From the NCBI RefSeq assembly GCF_002803065.1, contig NZ_NNBL01000026.1:43532-107531 (forward strand): DNA of 64,000 nt, written 5' to 3'. The DNA is from Streptomyces sp. CB01635. Lineage in GTDB: Bacteria; Actinomycetota; Actinomycetes; Streptomycetales; Streptomycetaceae. The notes under the pieces are model-generated. The model had not been told where the DNA came from and ran no database searches. It saw only the letters and a list, made by a program, of their open reading frames with translations. A program made the position numbers and the translations under genes. Below, one piece after another: positions 43,586-53,074 of this stretch. The first letter of the stretch is position 1. Each line of letters starts with the position of its first letter.

Positions 43586-45115
43586 ATGGGTACTCGCGCC
43601 TGGGCACTGCTGTTGGTCCTCTGCGGAACGATCTTTCTGGAGGGTGTCGACGTCGCCATGCTCGCCGTCGCGATCCCCTCGATCCGGTCCGATCTGGCGC
43701 TCGGCACCGGAACGGCAGCGTGGGTCATGAGCGCCTACGTCCTCGGCTACGCCGGATTCACGCTGCTCGGCGGCCGGGCGGCCGATCTGCTCGGGCGGCG
43801 CCGGATGTTCCTGTTCTGGCTGGCAGTCTTCCTGGCCTTCTCCGGGCTCGGCGGCTTCGCGACCGAGGGGTGGATGCTGATCGTCGCGCGCTTCGTCACC
43901 GGCGTCTCCGCCGCGTTCATGACGCCGGCCGCGCTGTCGCTCATCACCACCTCGTACGCCGAGGGGCCGCAGCGCAACAAGGCGCTCCTCGTCTTCGCGG
44001 GCACGGCCGCGGGCGGCTTCTCCCTCGGGCTCGTCGTCGGTGGGCTGCTGACCGAGCTCGGCTGGCGGTGGGTGTTCTTCGCGCCCGTGCTGCTCGCCGG
44101 GGCGATCCTGGCCGCCGCGGTGCGGCTGATTCCGGCGCAGGCCGCGCCCGGGCGGCGGCGCAGCGGCTTCGACGTGGCCGGAGCGGCCGCGGCGGCGGGC
44201 GCCATGCTGCTGGTCGCCTACGGCGTCGTGCGGCTCGAACACGGGCTCACGGACTGGCCGCTGACGGCCGCCGCCGTCGCCCTGGGGCTCGCGCTCGTCG
44301 GCGTCTTCGTCGCCGTGGAGCGGCACAGCGCGGCGCCCCTCGTGCGGCTCGGCATCTTCCGTACGGGGACGGTGGTCCGCGCCGGCCTGGGGGCACTGCT
44401 GTTCGTCGGCGCGTTCTTCGGGTTCCAGTTCGTGCTGACCCTGTACCTCCAGGAGCTGCGAGGCTGGTCGTCCCTGCAGACGGCGATCGCGCTCGTCGTG
44501 ATGGGCTGCGACGCGGTCCTCGCGCCGACGCTCACCCCGCGCCTGGTCGAGCGGTTCGGCAACGCGCGCGTCGTCCTCGGCGGCTTCCTGCTGGCGATCC
44601 TCGCGTACGGGCTCTTCCTGCCGGTCGGCATGGACTGGACGTACGCCGCCATGTTCCCGACCCTGATCCTCGCCGGGACCGCGTTCGCGCTGGCCTACGG
44701 TCCGCTGACCATCGCGGCGACGGACGGGGTCGCGGAGGAGGAGCAGGGGCTCGCGGGCGGGCTGCTCCACACGTCGACGCAGTTCGGTTCGGCGCTCGGC
44801 ATCTCGGCGGTGACCGCGGTGTACGGGCTCGCCTCGAAGGGGGCCGGCGCGGCCGACACGCTCTCCGCCTTCCGCGCGGCCCTCGTGGTGCCGGTGGTGA
44901 TGGTGACGCTGGGCGCGCTCGTGTCGGCGCGCGGGATCAGGCGGCCGGCTCGCGCCGCGGATCCGTCTCAGGCTGTGTCTGCGGCTGAGTCTGTGTCTGC
45001 GGCTGCGGAATCGACTCCGGCACCGTCTCCGGAGCCGTCACCCGCGCCTCCTGCTCGGCAAGCGCGATCCGCCCCCGCCGGGCCGTCCGCAGGGCGTCCC
45101 ACGTCAGGAGCGTGA
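43586..45115 (+). CDS. MFS transporter, DHA2-type drug exporter
   Basis: A 509-residue transporter with about 14 helices. Motif A is GGRAADLLGRRRMF (about residues 59-72); FLEGVDVAMLAVAIPSI in helix 1 resembles the DHA2 motif D1. The ATG at 43586 has AGGAG upstream. The last 55 residues (Ser/Ala/Pro/Glu-rich) are not membrane and overlap the convergent RarD gene by 179 bp. It is divergent from HxlR, which may control it. It probably exports drugs or other electrophiles. Confidence 0.93.
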   Translation: MGTRAWALLLVLCGTIFLEGVDVAMLAVAIPSIRSDLALGTGTAAWVMSAYVLGYAGFTLLGGRAADLLGRRRMFLFWLAVFLAFSGLGGFATEGWMLIVARFVTGVSAAFMTPAALSLITTSYAEGPQRNKALLVFAGTAAGGFSLGLVVGGLLTELGWRWVFFAPVLLAGAILAAAVRLIPAQAAPGRRRSGFDVAGAAAAAGAMLLVAYGVVRLEHGLTDWPLTAAAVALGLALVGVFVAVERHSAAPLVRLGIFRTGTVVRAGLGALLFVGAFFGFQFVLTLYLQELRGWSSLQTAIALVVMGCDAVLAPTLTPRLVERFGNARVVLGGFLLAILAYGLFLPVGMDWTYAAMFPTLILAGTAFALAYGPLTIAATDGVAEEEQGLAGGLLHTSTQFGSALGISAVTAVYGLASKGAGAADTLSAFRAALVVPVVMVTLGALVSARGIRRPARAADPSQAVSAAESVSAAAESTPAPSPEPSPAPPARQARSAPAGPSAGRPTSGA

Positions 45116-45962
45116 GCGCCACCCATACGAGAGCGAAGCCCGCCCAGCGTTCGGCGGGCATCGCCTCGTGGAAGTACAGGATGCCGAGCAGGAACTGGAA
45201 GACCGGCGCCAGGTACTGGAGCAGCCCCAGCGTCGACAGCGGTACGCGGATGGCGGCGGCGCCGAAGCAGACCAGGGGGATCGCGGTGACCAGGCCCGTC
45301 GCCGCGAGCAGCGTGGCGTGGCCCGCGCCGTTGCCGAACGTGGACTCGCCCTGCGCGCCGATCCACAGCAGATAGGCGAGCGCGGGCACGAACTGGATCG
45401 CGGTCTCGGCGGCGAGCGACTCCAGGCCGCCGAGGTTCACCTTCTTCTTCACCAGACCGTACGTGGCGAAGGAGAAGGCGAGGCAGAGGGAGATCCAGGG
45501 CGGCTGCCCGTATCCGAAGGCGAGGACGAGGACCGCGGCGAGGCCGACGCCGACCGCCGCCCACTGCGCGGGCCGCAGCCGCTCGCCCAGGAGCAGGACG
45601 CCCATGGCGATGGTGACCAGCGGATTGATGAAGTAGCCGAGTGACGCCTCGACGACATGGCCCGCGTTCACGGCCCATATGTAGACGCCCCAGTTGACCG
45701 TGATGACGGCCGCGGCGACCGTGACGAGCGCCAGCCTGCGCGGGTTGCGCAGCAGCTCACCGGCCCAGGCCCAGCGGCGTACGAAGAGCAGGGCGATGCC
45801 GACCACGGCCAACGACCACACCATGCGGTGGGCGAGGATCTCACCGGCGCCGGCGGGCTTGAGCAGGGGCCAGAACAGGGGCACCAGGCCCCACATCCCA
45901 TAGGCCGCGATGCCGTTCAACAGTCCTGTGCGCTGTTCGCTCCTCGACTGCCCAGCCTCCAC
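44937..45962 (-). CDS. rarD: RarD/EamA family transporter
   Basis: A 341-residue permease with ten predicted helices in two EamA repeats; it opens GLLNGIAAYGMWGLVPLFWPLL (in part), and EILAHRMVWSL is typical of RarD. The GTG at 45962 follows a strong GAAGGAGG and is preferred to an upstream ATG at 46037. The C-terminal tail is a Gln/Thr/Pro repeat (QTQTQPQTQPE) encoded inside the overlap with the MFS gene. RarD is named for chloramphenicol sensitivity, but its substrate is unknown. Confidence 0.93.
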   Translation of the reverse strand: MEAGQSRSEQRTGLLNGIAAYGMWGLVPLFWPLLKPAGAGEILAHRMVWSLAVVGIALLFVRRWAWAGELLRNPRRLALVTVAAAVITVNWGVYIWAVNAGHVVEASLGYFINPLVTIAMGVLLLGERLRPAQWAAVGVGLAAVLVLAFGYGQPPWISLCLAFSFATYGLVKKKVNLGGLESLAAETAIQFVPALAYLLWIGAQGESTFGNGAGHATLLAATGLVTAIPLVCFGAAAIRVPLSTLGLLQYLAPVFQFLLGILYFHEAMPAERWAGFALVWVALTLLTWDALRTARRGRIALAEQEARVTAPETVPESIPQPQTQTQPQTQPETDPRREPAA

Positions 45963-46030
45963 GGCCCCTCCTTCACACACGCGGACGCCCCGTGGCGGCC
46001 ACTCATGAAGGTAGCGCCGCGGGGCACCGG

Positions 46031-46064
46031 CTGTCATGTCCGTATCTCTATACGGTCATGACAG
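46031..46064. terminator. Hairpin or operator between qorB and rarD
   Basis: Arms 46031-46045 and 46050-46064 pair at 14 of 15 positions (one T-T mismatch) around a CTCT loop. It lies 33 bp past the qorB stop and 69 bp ahead of rarD, and is AT-richer than the usual Streptomyces terminator, so it could also be a repressor site. Confidence 0.6.
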
Positions 46065-46096
46065 GACGTCCGTGCAGGTGGGAGACCGTCCGTTTC

Positions 46097-46954
46097 TCAG
46101 GCGAGCGCGGCCTTGATCGCGTCCGCGAGCGGGGTCGTGGGGCGGCCGGTCAGCCGGGACAGGTCGCCGGTGGTGGTGGCGAGCAGGCCCTGCTCGATGG
46201 CGGTGTCGACGCCCACGAGGATGTCGGCGAAGGGTGCGGGCAGTCCGGCGCCGAGCAGGATCTCGCGGTTCTGCTCGGGCGTGACGGAGTTGTACGCGAT
46301 CGTGCGGCCCGTCTGCTTCGACAGCTCGGCGGCGTACTCCGCCAAGGACCAGGCGACGTCGCCGCTCAGCTCGTACGCCTGGTTCTCGTGGCCCTCGCCG
46401 GTGAGGACGGCGACCGCGGCGGCGGCGTAGTCGGCGCGGGAGGCGGAGGCGACGCGGCCCTCGCCCGCGGAGGCGGTGACGGCGCCGTGTTCCAGGACCG
46501 GGGCGAGGTTCTCGGTGTAGTTCTCGTGGTACCAGCCGTTGCGCAGGAACGTGTACGGCAGACCGGAGTCCAGGATCGCCTGCTCGGTCACCTTGTGCTC
46601 GGCCGCCAGGTCGAAGTCGGCCTCGGGCCCGCCGAGGACGCCGGTGTACGCGAGCAGCGCGACGCCCGCGCCCTTCGCGGCGTCGATCACGGCCTGATGC
46701 TGCGCCACGCGCTGCCCGACCTCGCTGCCGGAGATCAGCAGGACCCGGTCCCCGGCGGCGAAGGCGCCGGCCAGCGTCCCGGGCGCGCTGTAGTCGGCGA
46801 TCCGCAGCTCGACGCCGCGGGCGGCGAGGCCGGCGGCCTTGTCCTTGTCGCGGACGACGGCGGCGATGCTCTCCGCCGGGACGCCGGCGGCAAGGAGGCC
46901 GTCGATGACGAGACGGCCGAGGCGTCCGGTGGCTCCGGTGACGACGATGCTCAT
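46097..46954 (-). CDS. NAD(P)H:quinone oxidoreductase-like NmrA/SDR protein (QorB type)
   Basis: A 285-residue atypical short-chain dehydrogenase. The N-terminal nucleotide motif is VTGATGRLG (5-13), and the NmrA-type features PYTFLRNGWYHENY and the HKVTEQAIL helix match QorB/YtfG. E. coli QorB reduces quinones with NADPH. It is divergent from an HxlR regulator (47047), the same arrangement as ytfG-ytfH in E. coli and qor2-qorR elsewhere in actinobacteria, so quinone detoxification under redox control is likely. Confidence 0.92.
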   Translation of the reverse strand: MSIVVTGATGRLGRLVIDGLLAAGVPAESIAAVVRDKDKAAGLAARGVELRIADYSAPGTLAGAFAAGDRVLLISGSEVGQRVAQHQAVIDAAKGAGVALLAYTGVLGGPEADFDLAAEHKVTEQAILDSGLPYTFLRNGWYHENYTENLAPVLEHGAVTASAGEGRVASASRADYAAAAVAVLTGEGHENQAYELSGDVAWSLAEYAAELSKQTGRTIAYNSVTPEQNREILLGAGLPAPFADILVGVDTAIEQGLLATTTGDLSRLTGRPTTPLADAIKAALA

Positions 46955-47012
46955 GTCTGAAATCTCCCTTGGTGGATGGTTATGACGCTGAGCCTACGCC
47001 GGGCACTAACTA

Positions 47013-47043
47013 TTGGAAAGTACCCACTTTGAAGTAAGGTACT
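47013..47043 (+). promoter_or_regulatory. Promoter with overlapping operator of the HxlR/QorR gene
   Basis: TTGGAA (47013-47018), 16 bp, TAAGGT (47035-47040). Transcription would start at about 47046-47047, the ATG itself. Nested inverted repeats AGTACC/GGTACT (47019-47024, 47038-47043) and ACTT/AAGT (47026-47029, 47032-47035) lie over the spacer and -10, ideal for autorepression and for control of divergent qorB. Confidence 0.7.
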
Positions 47044-47046
47044 GGC

Positions 47047-47421
47047 ATGGCAGTAAGCAAGTGGGGCACCGACGGCGAAGAGCTGTGCCCGTACCGGCTC
47101 GTGCTCGAACACGTCACCAGCCGCTGGGGCGTCCTCGTGCTGATCGCGCTTGAGGAGCGCTCGTACCGGTTCAGCGAGCTGCGCCGGGAGATCGGCCGCG
47201 TCAGCGAGAAGATGCTCACGCAGACGCTCCAGACCCTGGAGCGCGACGGAATGGTGCACCGCGACGCGAAGCCGGTCATCCCGCCACGCGTGGACTACTC
47301 GCTCACCGATCTCGGCCGCGAGGCGGCGGAACAGGTGAGGACGCTCGCGATGTGGACGGAGCGCCGCATGGAAGCGGTGACGGAGGCCAGAGCGGCATAC
47401 GACGAAACCCGCGCCCCATAA
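47047..47421 (+). CDS. HxlR family transcriptional regulator (QorR-like)
   Basis: A 124-residue redox regulator. The conserved cysteine is in EELCPYRLVLEHVTSRWGVLVLIAL (in part), at the QorR sensing position; recognition helix in RFSELRREIGRVSEKMLTQTL; wing in VIPPRVDYSLTDLG. It lacks a ribosome-binding site, and the -10 lies 6 bp before the ATG, so the mRNA is probably leaderless. It should repress itself and qorB through the palindrome between them. Confidence 0.94.
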   Translation: MAVSKWGTDGEELCPYRLVLEHVTSRWGVLVLIALEERSYRFSELRREIGRVSEKMLTQTLQTLERDGMVHRDAKPVIPPRVDYSLTDLGREAAEQVRTLAMWTERRMEAVTEARAAYDETRAP

Positions 47422-47431
47422 GGGGCGCGGG
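47408..47431. terminator. Terminator hairpin overlapping the regulator's stop codon
   Basis: CCCGCGCCCC (47408-47417) and GGGGCGCGGG (47422-47431) pair perfectly. The four-base loop, 47418-47421, contains the TAA stop codon. It lies 22 bp from the convergent korB stop and may serve both genes. Confidence 0.8.
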
Positions 47432-47452
47432 CTGTGTCGTCGGGCGGTCCGC

Positions 47453-48524
<1,072 letters not shown>

Positions 48525-48532
<8 letters not shown>

Positions 48533-50456
48533 GGATGGCCTCCTTGAGAGCCGTGGCGAGCTGCTCAGCCTTGAACGGCATGCCGTTGACCTGGTTGTGC
48601 GAGTGGGCGTCCACCAGGTACTTCGCCCGGACGAGGGTGGCGAGCTGGCCGAGGTTCATCTCGGGGATCACCACCTTCTCGTAACGCTTCAGGACCTCGC
48701 CCAGATTCCGCGGGAACGGGTTCAGATGGCGCAGATGGGCCTGCGCGATGTGTTCGCCGGCGGTGCGCAGCCGGCGTACGGCGGCGGTGATGGGTCCGTA
48801 GGTCGAACCCCAGCCGAGGACAAGGGTGTTGGCCTCGCCCGAGGCGTCGTCGACCTCCAGGTCCGGGACCTCGATGCCGTCGATCTTGGCCTGGCGGGTG
48901 CGGACCATGAGCTCGTGGTTGGCCGGGTCGTAGGAGATGTTGCCCGTGCCGTCCTGCTTCTCGATCCCGCCGATACGGTGCTCAAGGCCCGGCGTGCCCG
49001 GGATCGCCCACGGACGGGCCAGCGTCTGCGGATCGCGCTTGTAGGGCCAGAACGCCTCGGTGCCGTCGTCCTCGGTGTGATTCGGGCCGGAGGCGAACTG
49101 GGTGCGCAGGTCGGGGAGTTGGTCGATCTCGGGGATGCGCCACGGCTCCGAGCCGTTGGCCAGGTAGCCGTCGGAGAGGAGGAAGACCGGGGTGCGGTAC
49201 GTGATCGCGATCCGGGCCGCCTCGATCGCCGCGTCGAAACAGTCGGCGGGCGTGCGCGGCGCGACCACCGGAACCGGCGCCTCACCGTTGCGCCCGTACA
49301 TCGCCTGGAGCAGGTCCGCCTGCTCCGTCTTGGTGGGCAGCCCGGTCGAGGGGCCGCCGCGCTGGATGTCGACCACCAGCAGCGGCAGTTCGAGGGAGAC
49401 GGCCAGTCCGATCGTCTCCGACTTCAGGGCCACGCCGGGGCCGGAGGTGGTCGTGACGGCGAGGCTGCCGCCGAACGACGCGCCCAGCGCCGCGCCGATC
49501 CCGGCGATCTCGTCCTCCGCCTGGAACGTGCGCACGCCGAAGTTCTTGTGCTTCGACAGCTCGTGCAGGATGTCCGAGGCCGGAGTGATCGGGTACGAGC
49601 CCAGATACAGCGGCAGGTCCGCCTGCCGGGACGCCGCGATCAGCCCGTAGGACAGGGCCAGGTTCCCGGAGATGTTGCGGTAGGTGCCGGTCGGGAACGC
49701 GGACGAGGCGGGTGCGACCTCGTAGGAGACCGCGAAGTCCTCCGTCGTCTCACCGAAGTTCCAGCCCGCGTGGAAAGCGGCGATGTTCGCCGCGGCGATC
49801 TGCGGCTTCTTCGCGAACTTCGACTTGAGGAACCGCTCCGTGCCCTCGGTGGGCCGGTGGTACATCCACGACAGCAGCCCCAGCGCGAACATGTTCTTCG
49901 AGCGGCCCGCGTCCTTGCGGGACAGCCCGAACTCCTTGAGCGCCTCGACCGTGAGCGTCGTCAGCGGCACCGGATGGACGTGGTATCCGTCCAGCGAACC
50001 GTCCTCCAGCGGGGAGGTCTCGTAACCGACCTTCTGCATCGCCCGTTTGGTGAACTCGTCCGTGTTGACGATGATTTCCGCGCCGCGCGGCACATCCGCG
50101 ATGTTCGCCTTCAGCGCGGCCGGGTTCATCGCCACCAACACGTTCGGCGCGTCGCCCGGCGTGAGGATGTCGTGGTCCGCGAAATGCAGCTGGAACGAAG
50201 AAACGCCCGGCAGTGTCCCTGCGGGCGCTCGGATCTCGGCGGGGAAGTTCGGCAGCGTGGACAGGTCGTTCCCGAACGACGCAGTCTCCGAGGTGAACCG
50301 GTCACCCGTCAGCTGCATCCCGTCGCCCGAGTCGCCCGCAAACCGGATGATGACCCGGTCCAGACGCCGTACGTCCTTGTCGTTCGCGTGTCTGCGCTGC
50401 TCTCGGACCACTGCCCCATCGGCCTGCTCGGCCGGGCTACTGACCTGGCTGGTCAC
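48525..50456 (-). CDS. korA: 2-oxoacid:ferredoxin oxidoreductase, alpha subunit (gamma-alpha fusion)
   Basis: A 643-residue subunit from the GTG at 50456, which has GAGGGAGG upstream. The N-terminal gamma domain begins RVIIRFAGDSGDGMQLTGD (about residues 34-52); the alpha domain follows from about 240, with GSYPITPASDI, FQAEDEIAGIGAALGASFGG and GLPTKTEQADLLQAMYGRNG. Fusion of gamma and alpha is usual for actinobacterial KorA. About 300 bp upstream is non-coding and contains two inverted repeats. Confidence 0.95.
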
Positions 50457-50588
50457 TGAACTGGACCTCCCTCGAGGCGGCTCTGCGGGAGCGGCCGGCC
50501 GACCGGCCTCTCCATGGCCCACCCTACGTCGGTAAGGGTCGCCTTCCCTGGATGGTTCGCATGGTGGACGCGACAATGAGACACCCTG

Positions 50589-50605
50589 ATGACCTTGTTT
50601 GTCAT
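50589..50605. promoter_or_regulatory. Inverted repeat upstream of korA
   Basis: ATGAC (50589-50593) and GTCAT (50601-50605) with a 7-bp spacer, about 135 bp before korA. It could be an operator; the regulator is unknown. Confidence 0.35.
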
Positions 50606-50672
50606 GATTTACCCACCCCCATGGCCCCCTGTTCGAAGACGCGCCCACTCATCCTTTGGTTCTAGGACCGAC

Positions 50673-50699
50673 TCCGGGTCGACTCCGAGTCGACCCGGA
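50673..50699. terminator. 27-bp near-perfect palindrome after the response-regulator gene
   Basis: Thirteen-bp arms (50673-50685, 50687-50699) with one central C. It lies about 70 bp past the response-regulator stop and about 220 bp before korA on the same strand. It could be a terminator, or an operator for korA. Confidence 0.55.
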
Positions 50700-50766
50700 A
50701 GCCGGCCCCGGAGCGCCCCGGAGTCCACCGGTCGATTCCCGCCATATCTGACAGGGTGTCAGGTCG

Positions 50767-51426
50767 TCACGAGTTCAGGTAGGTGAGCACCGCCAGAACA
50801 CGCCGGTGATCCCCGTCACTCGGGGACAGCCCCAGCTTCAGGAAGATATTGCTGACGTGCTTCTCCACCGCGCCGTCGCTCACGACCAGTTGACGCGCGA
50901 TCGCCGAGTTCGTCCGGCCCTCGGCCATCAGGCCGAGCACCTCGCGCTCACGCGGAGTCAGCCCCGCCAGCACGTCCTGCTTACGGCTGCGCCCCAGGAG
51001 CTGGGCCACCACCTCGGGGTCGAGCGCCGTACCGCCCTGCGCCACCCGCACCACCGCGTCCACGAACTCGCGCACCTCGGCCACCCGGTCCTTGAGCAGG
51101 TAGCCCACGCCGTGGCTGGAACCGGCGAGCAGCTCGGTCGCGTACTGCTCCTCCACGTACTGCGAAAGGACCAGCACCCCGAGCCCCGGGTGCTGCTTGC
51201 GCAGCAGGACCGCGGCGCGCACGCCCTCGTCCGTGTGGGTCGGCGGCATCCGCACGTCGGCGACCACCACGTCCGGCAACGCGTCCTGCGCGGCCAGGTC
51301 GGTGATGGTCTTGACCAGCGCGTCCCCGTCGCCCACGCCCGCCACCACGTCGTGCCCGCGGTCGGTCAGCAACCGGGTCAGGCCCTCCCTGAGCAGCACT
51401 GAATCCTCGGCGATGACCACTCGCAC
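50767..51426 (-). CDS. NarL/LuxR-family response regulator
   Basis: A 219-residue two-component regulator. The receiver domain has the acidic pair in VIAEDSV, the phospho-acceptor Asp in VVADVRMPP (about residue 57) and the Lys in YLLKDR. The LuxR-type helix-turn-helix is seen in GLTPREREVLGLMAEGRTNSAIARQL (in parts) and ends VEKHVSNIFLKLGL. The GTG at 51426 has GGAGG five bases upstream; a GTG at 51438 has a weaker site. Two histidine kinase genes lie just upstream on the same strand, so it is their probable partner. Confidence 0.94.
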   Translation of the reverse strand: MRVVIAEDSVLLREGLTRLLTDRGHDVVAGVGDGDALVKTITDLAAQDALPDVVVADVRMPPTHTDEGVRAAVLLRKQHPGLGVLVLSQYVEEQYATELLAGSSHGVGYLLKDRVAEVREFVDAVVRVAQGGTALDPEVVAQLLGRSRKQDVLAGLTPREREVLGLMAEGRTNSAIARQLVVSDGAVEKHVSNIFLKLGLSPSDGDHRRVLAVLTYLNS

Positions 51427-51547
51427 TCTGTCCTCCACGTTTCTCGGCCCCCCACAGCCCGTCCCACCCGTTCAACAGTCATCAGCATCCCAGCATCCGG
51501 ACGGTCCTGGGCTGTGGTGCCGGGATTGGCCGGGAAGAGGGAGGACA

Positions 51548-51590
51548 CGCGTGTGCGGTGCGCCCCGGGGAAGGGTGCACCGCACACGCG
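51548..51590 (-). terminator. Terminator between the first histidine kinase and the response regulator
   Basis: A perfect 14-bp stem (51548-51561 with 51577-51590) and a 15-base loop that can pair further. It starts 11 bp past the kinase stop, so the response regulator probably has its own promoter. Confidence 0.88.
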
Positions 51591-51601
51591 GGAGCTGGTC
51601 G

Positions 51602-52951
51602 TCAGGCGCGCCGCCACGGCAGTTCGGCCGTGATCCGCGTCGGGCCCGCCGTCGGCGAGTCCACCAGGAGGATCCCGTCGACGGCGTCGAGCCGCTCGGC
51701 GAGCCCCGCGAGGCCTGAACCGGCGGAGGCGTCGGCGCCGCCCACGCCGTTGTCCATCACCTGGAGCATCAGCCGGTCCTCGACCCGCCACACGTCGACC
51801 GTGGCGCGGGTCGCCCGGCTGTGCTTGCTGACGTTCTGCAGGAGCTCGCCGACCGTGAAGTAGGCGATGCCCTCGATGGCCGGCGCGGGCCGTGCGGGCA
51901 GGTCGACCTCGACCTGTACCGGGACCGTGCAGCGCGAGGCCAGGGAGGACAGGGCCGCGTCCAGGCCGCGGTCGGTCAGGATGGCCGGGTGGATGCCGCG
52001 GGCCAGGTCCCGCAGCTCCTGGAGTGCCGTCTTCACCTCGCCGTGCGCCTCGTCCACCATGCGCGCCGCCGCCCGCGGGTCCTCCGTCAGCTTCTCCTTG
52101 GCGAGACCCAGGTCCATCGCGAGGCTGACCAGGCGGGCCTGTGCGCCGTCGTGCAGGTCGCGCTCGATGCGGCGCAGGTCGGCGGCGGCCGTGTCGACGA
52201 CGACGCCGCGGTCCGACTCCAGCTCCACGACGCGCGTGGCGAGCCGCGAGGGGCCGAGCAGCCCGCTCACCAGCGCCCGGTCCACGGAGGCCAGCGCCCT
52301 GATGATCCACGGTGTCGCGAGCGTGATCAGCAGGCCGACCGCCGCGGTGACGGTGATCTCGAAGGGGTTGTCCAGGTACACGTTGTGCGCGCCGTCGCCG
52401 TACAGCTGGATGCCGCCCTGGCCCGCGTACATGGGGAAGACCCACTGCCACAGCGGATACGTGAGCAGGGACCAGCCGACCGTCCAGAAGACCAGCGCGA
52501 CGTTGAAAGCGAAGACCGCCCACGGGAAGTGCACGACCGTGTACAGCAGGTTGCGCCAGGACTCGCCGCTCTTGAGGAGGGCGCCCATCCATGCCATCGG
52601 ACCGTGGGCGCGGGGCCGCAGCGGAGCCGGGGTGCCGACGTCGATGCCGAGCAGCGCGCGCGCCCTGGCCCGTTCCATCGCGGCGAACCCGCGCGCCCCG
52701 GCGAGGGCGCCGGCCAGCACGGGGATGCCGAGGAACGTGATCAGCAGGCCGGCGCCGAGCGACACCATCGTCACCGCGTACACGAACGTGATGATGCTGA
52801 TCGGGAGGCTCAGGAGCAGATAGCCGAACTCGCGGAACGTACGGCCCTCGAACGGCGCGCGCAGCCCGGCCGGGAGAAGGTGACGCCGTTCCCCGGCCAC
52901 CGCGTCGTCGCGGTAGCCATGTCCCTGTCCGTACTGCGTGGGCGTGATCAT
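51602..52951 (-). CDS. Sensor histidine kinase, NarX/DesK-type (first of tandem pair)
   Basis: A 449-residue membrane kinase. About four to five hydrophobic segments lie in residues 35-245 in a sensor region with a basic cytoplasmic loop (about 80-130). The HisKA_3 phospho-acceptor is in RRIERDLHDGAQARL (about 260). The ATPase domain shows the N-box ELLQNVSKHSRA, then VMDNGVGGA and GSGLAGLAERLDAVDG. The last 220 residues are very like the kinase at 53075, with 100 identical bases. Its signal is unknown. Confidence 0.94.
   Translation of the reverse strand: MITPTQYGQGHGYRDDAVAGERRHLLPAGLRAPFEGRTFREFGYLLLSLPISIITFVYAVTMVSLGAGLLITFLGIPVLAGALAGARGFAAMERARARALLGIDVGTPAPLRPRAHGPMAWMGALLKSGESWRNLLYTVVHFPWAVFAFNVALVFWTVGWSLLTYPLWQWVFPMYAGQGGIQLYGDGAHNVYLDNPFEITVTAAVGLLITLATPWIIRALASVDRALVSGLLGPSRLATRVVELESDRGVVVDTAAADLRRIERDLHDGAQARLVSLAMDLGLAKEKLTEDPRAAARMVDEAHGEVKTALQELRDLARGIHPAILTDRGLDAALSSLASRCTVPVQVEVDLPARPAPAIEGIAYFTVGELLQNVSKHSRATRATVDVWRVEDRLMLQVMDNGVGGADASAGSGLAGLAERLDAVDGILLVDSPTAGPTRITAELPWRRA
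52127..52226. repeat. 100-bp exact repeat, copy 1 (histidine kinase)
   Basis: Identical base for base to 53608-53707. It encodes the segment around the phosphorylated histidine. The surrounding kinase sequence is less similar, so either recent duplication with strong selection or gene conversion is likely. Confidence 0.92.
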
Positions 52952-53045
52952 CGGTGGGGTCCGTCCGTTCTGCTCGTCCGCCTGGTACTTCCAGACTCCT
53001 CGTGGCGGCGCCTCGCGGCCATGGAGCCGGTCGGCGTCTTGGACC

Positions 53046-53064
53046 GGGGGTTTTCCCTACCCCC
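53046..53064. promoter_or_regulatory. GGGGG/CCCCC inverted repeat upstream of the first kinase
   Basis: GGGGGT (53046-53051) and ACCCCC (53059-53064) with a 7-bp spacer lie 95-113 bp before the kinase start, in the gap between the two kinase genes. A similar motif lies ahead of the second kinase. Confidence 0.4.
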
Positions 53065-53074
53065 ACGGTGCCGC

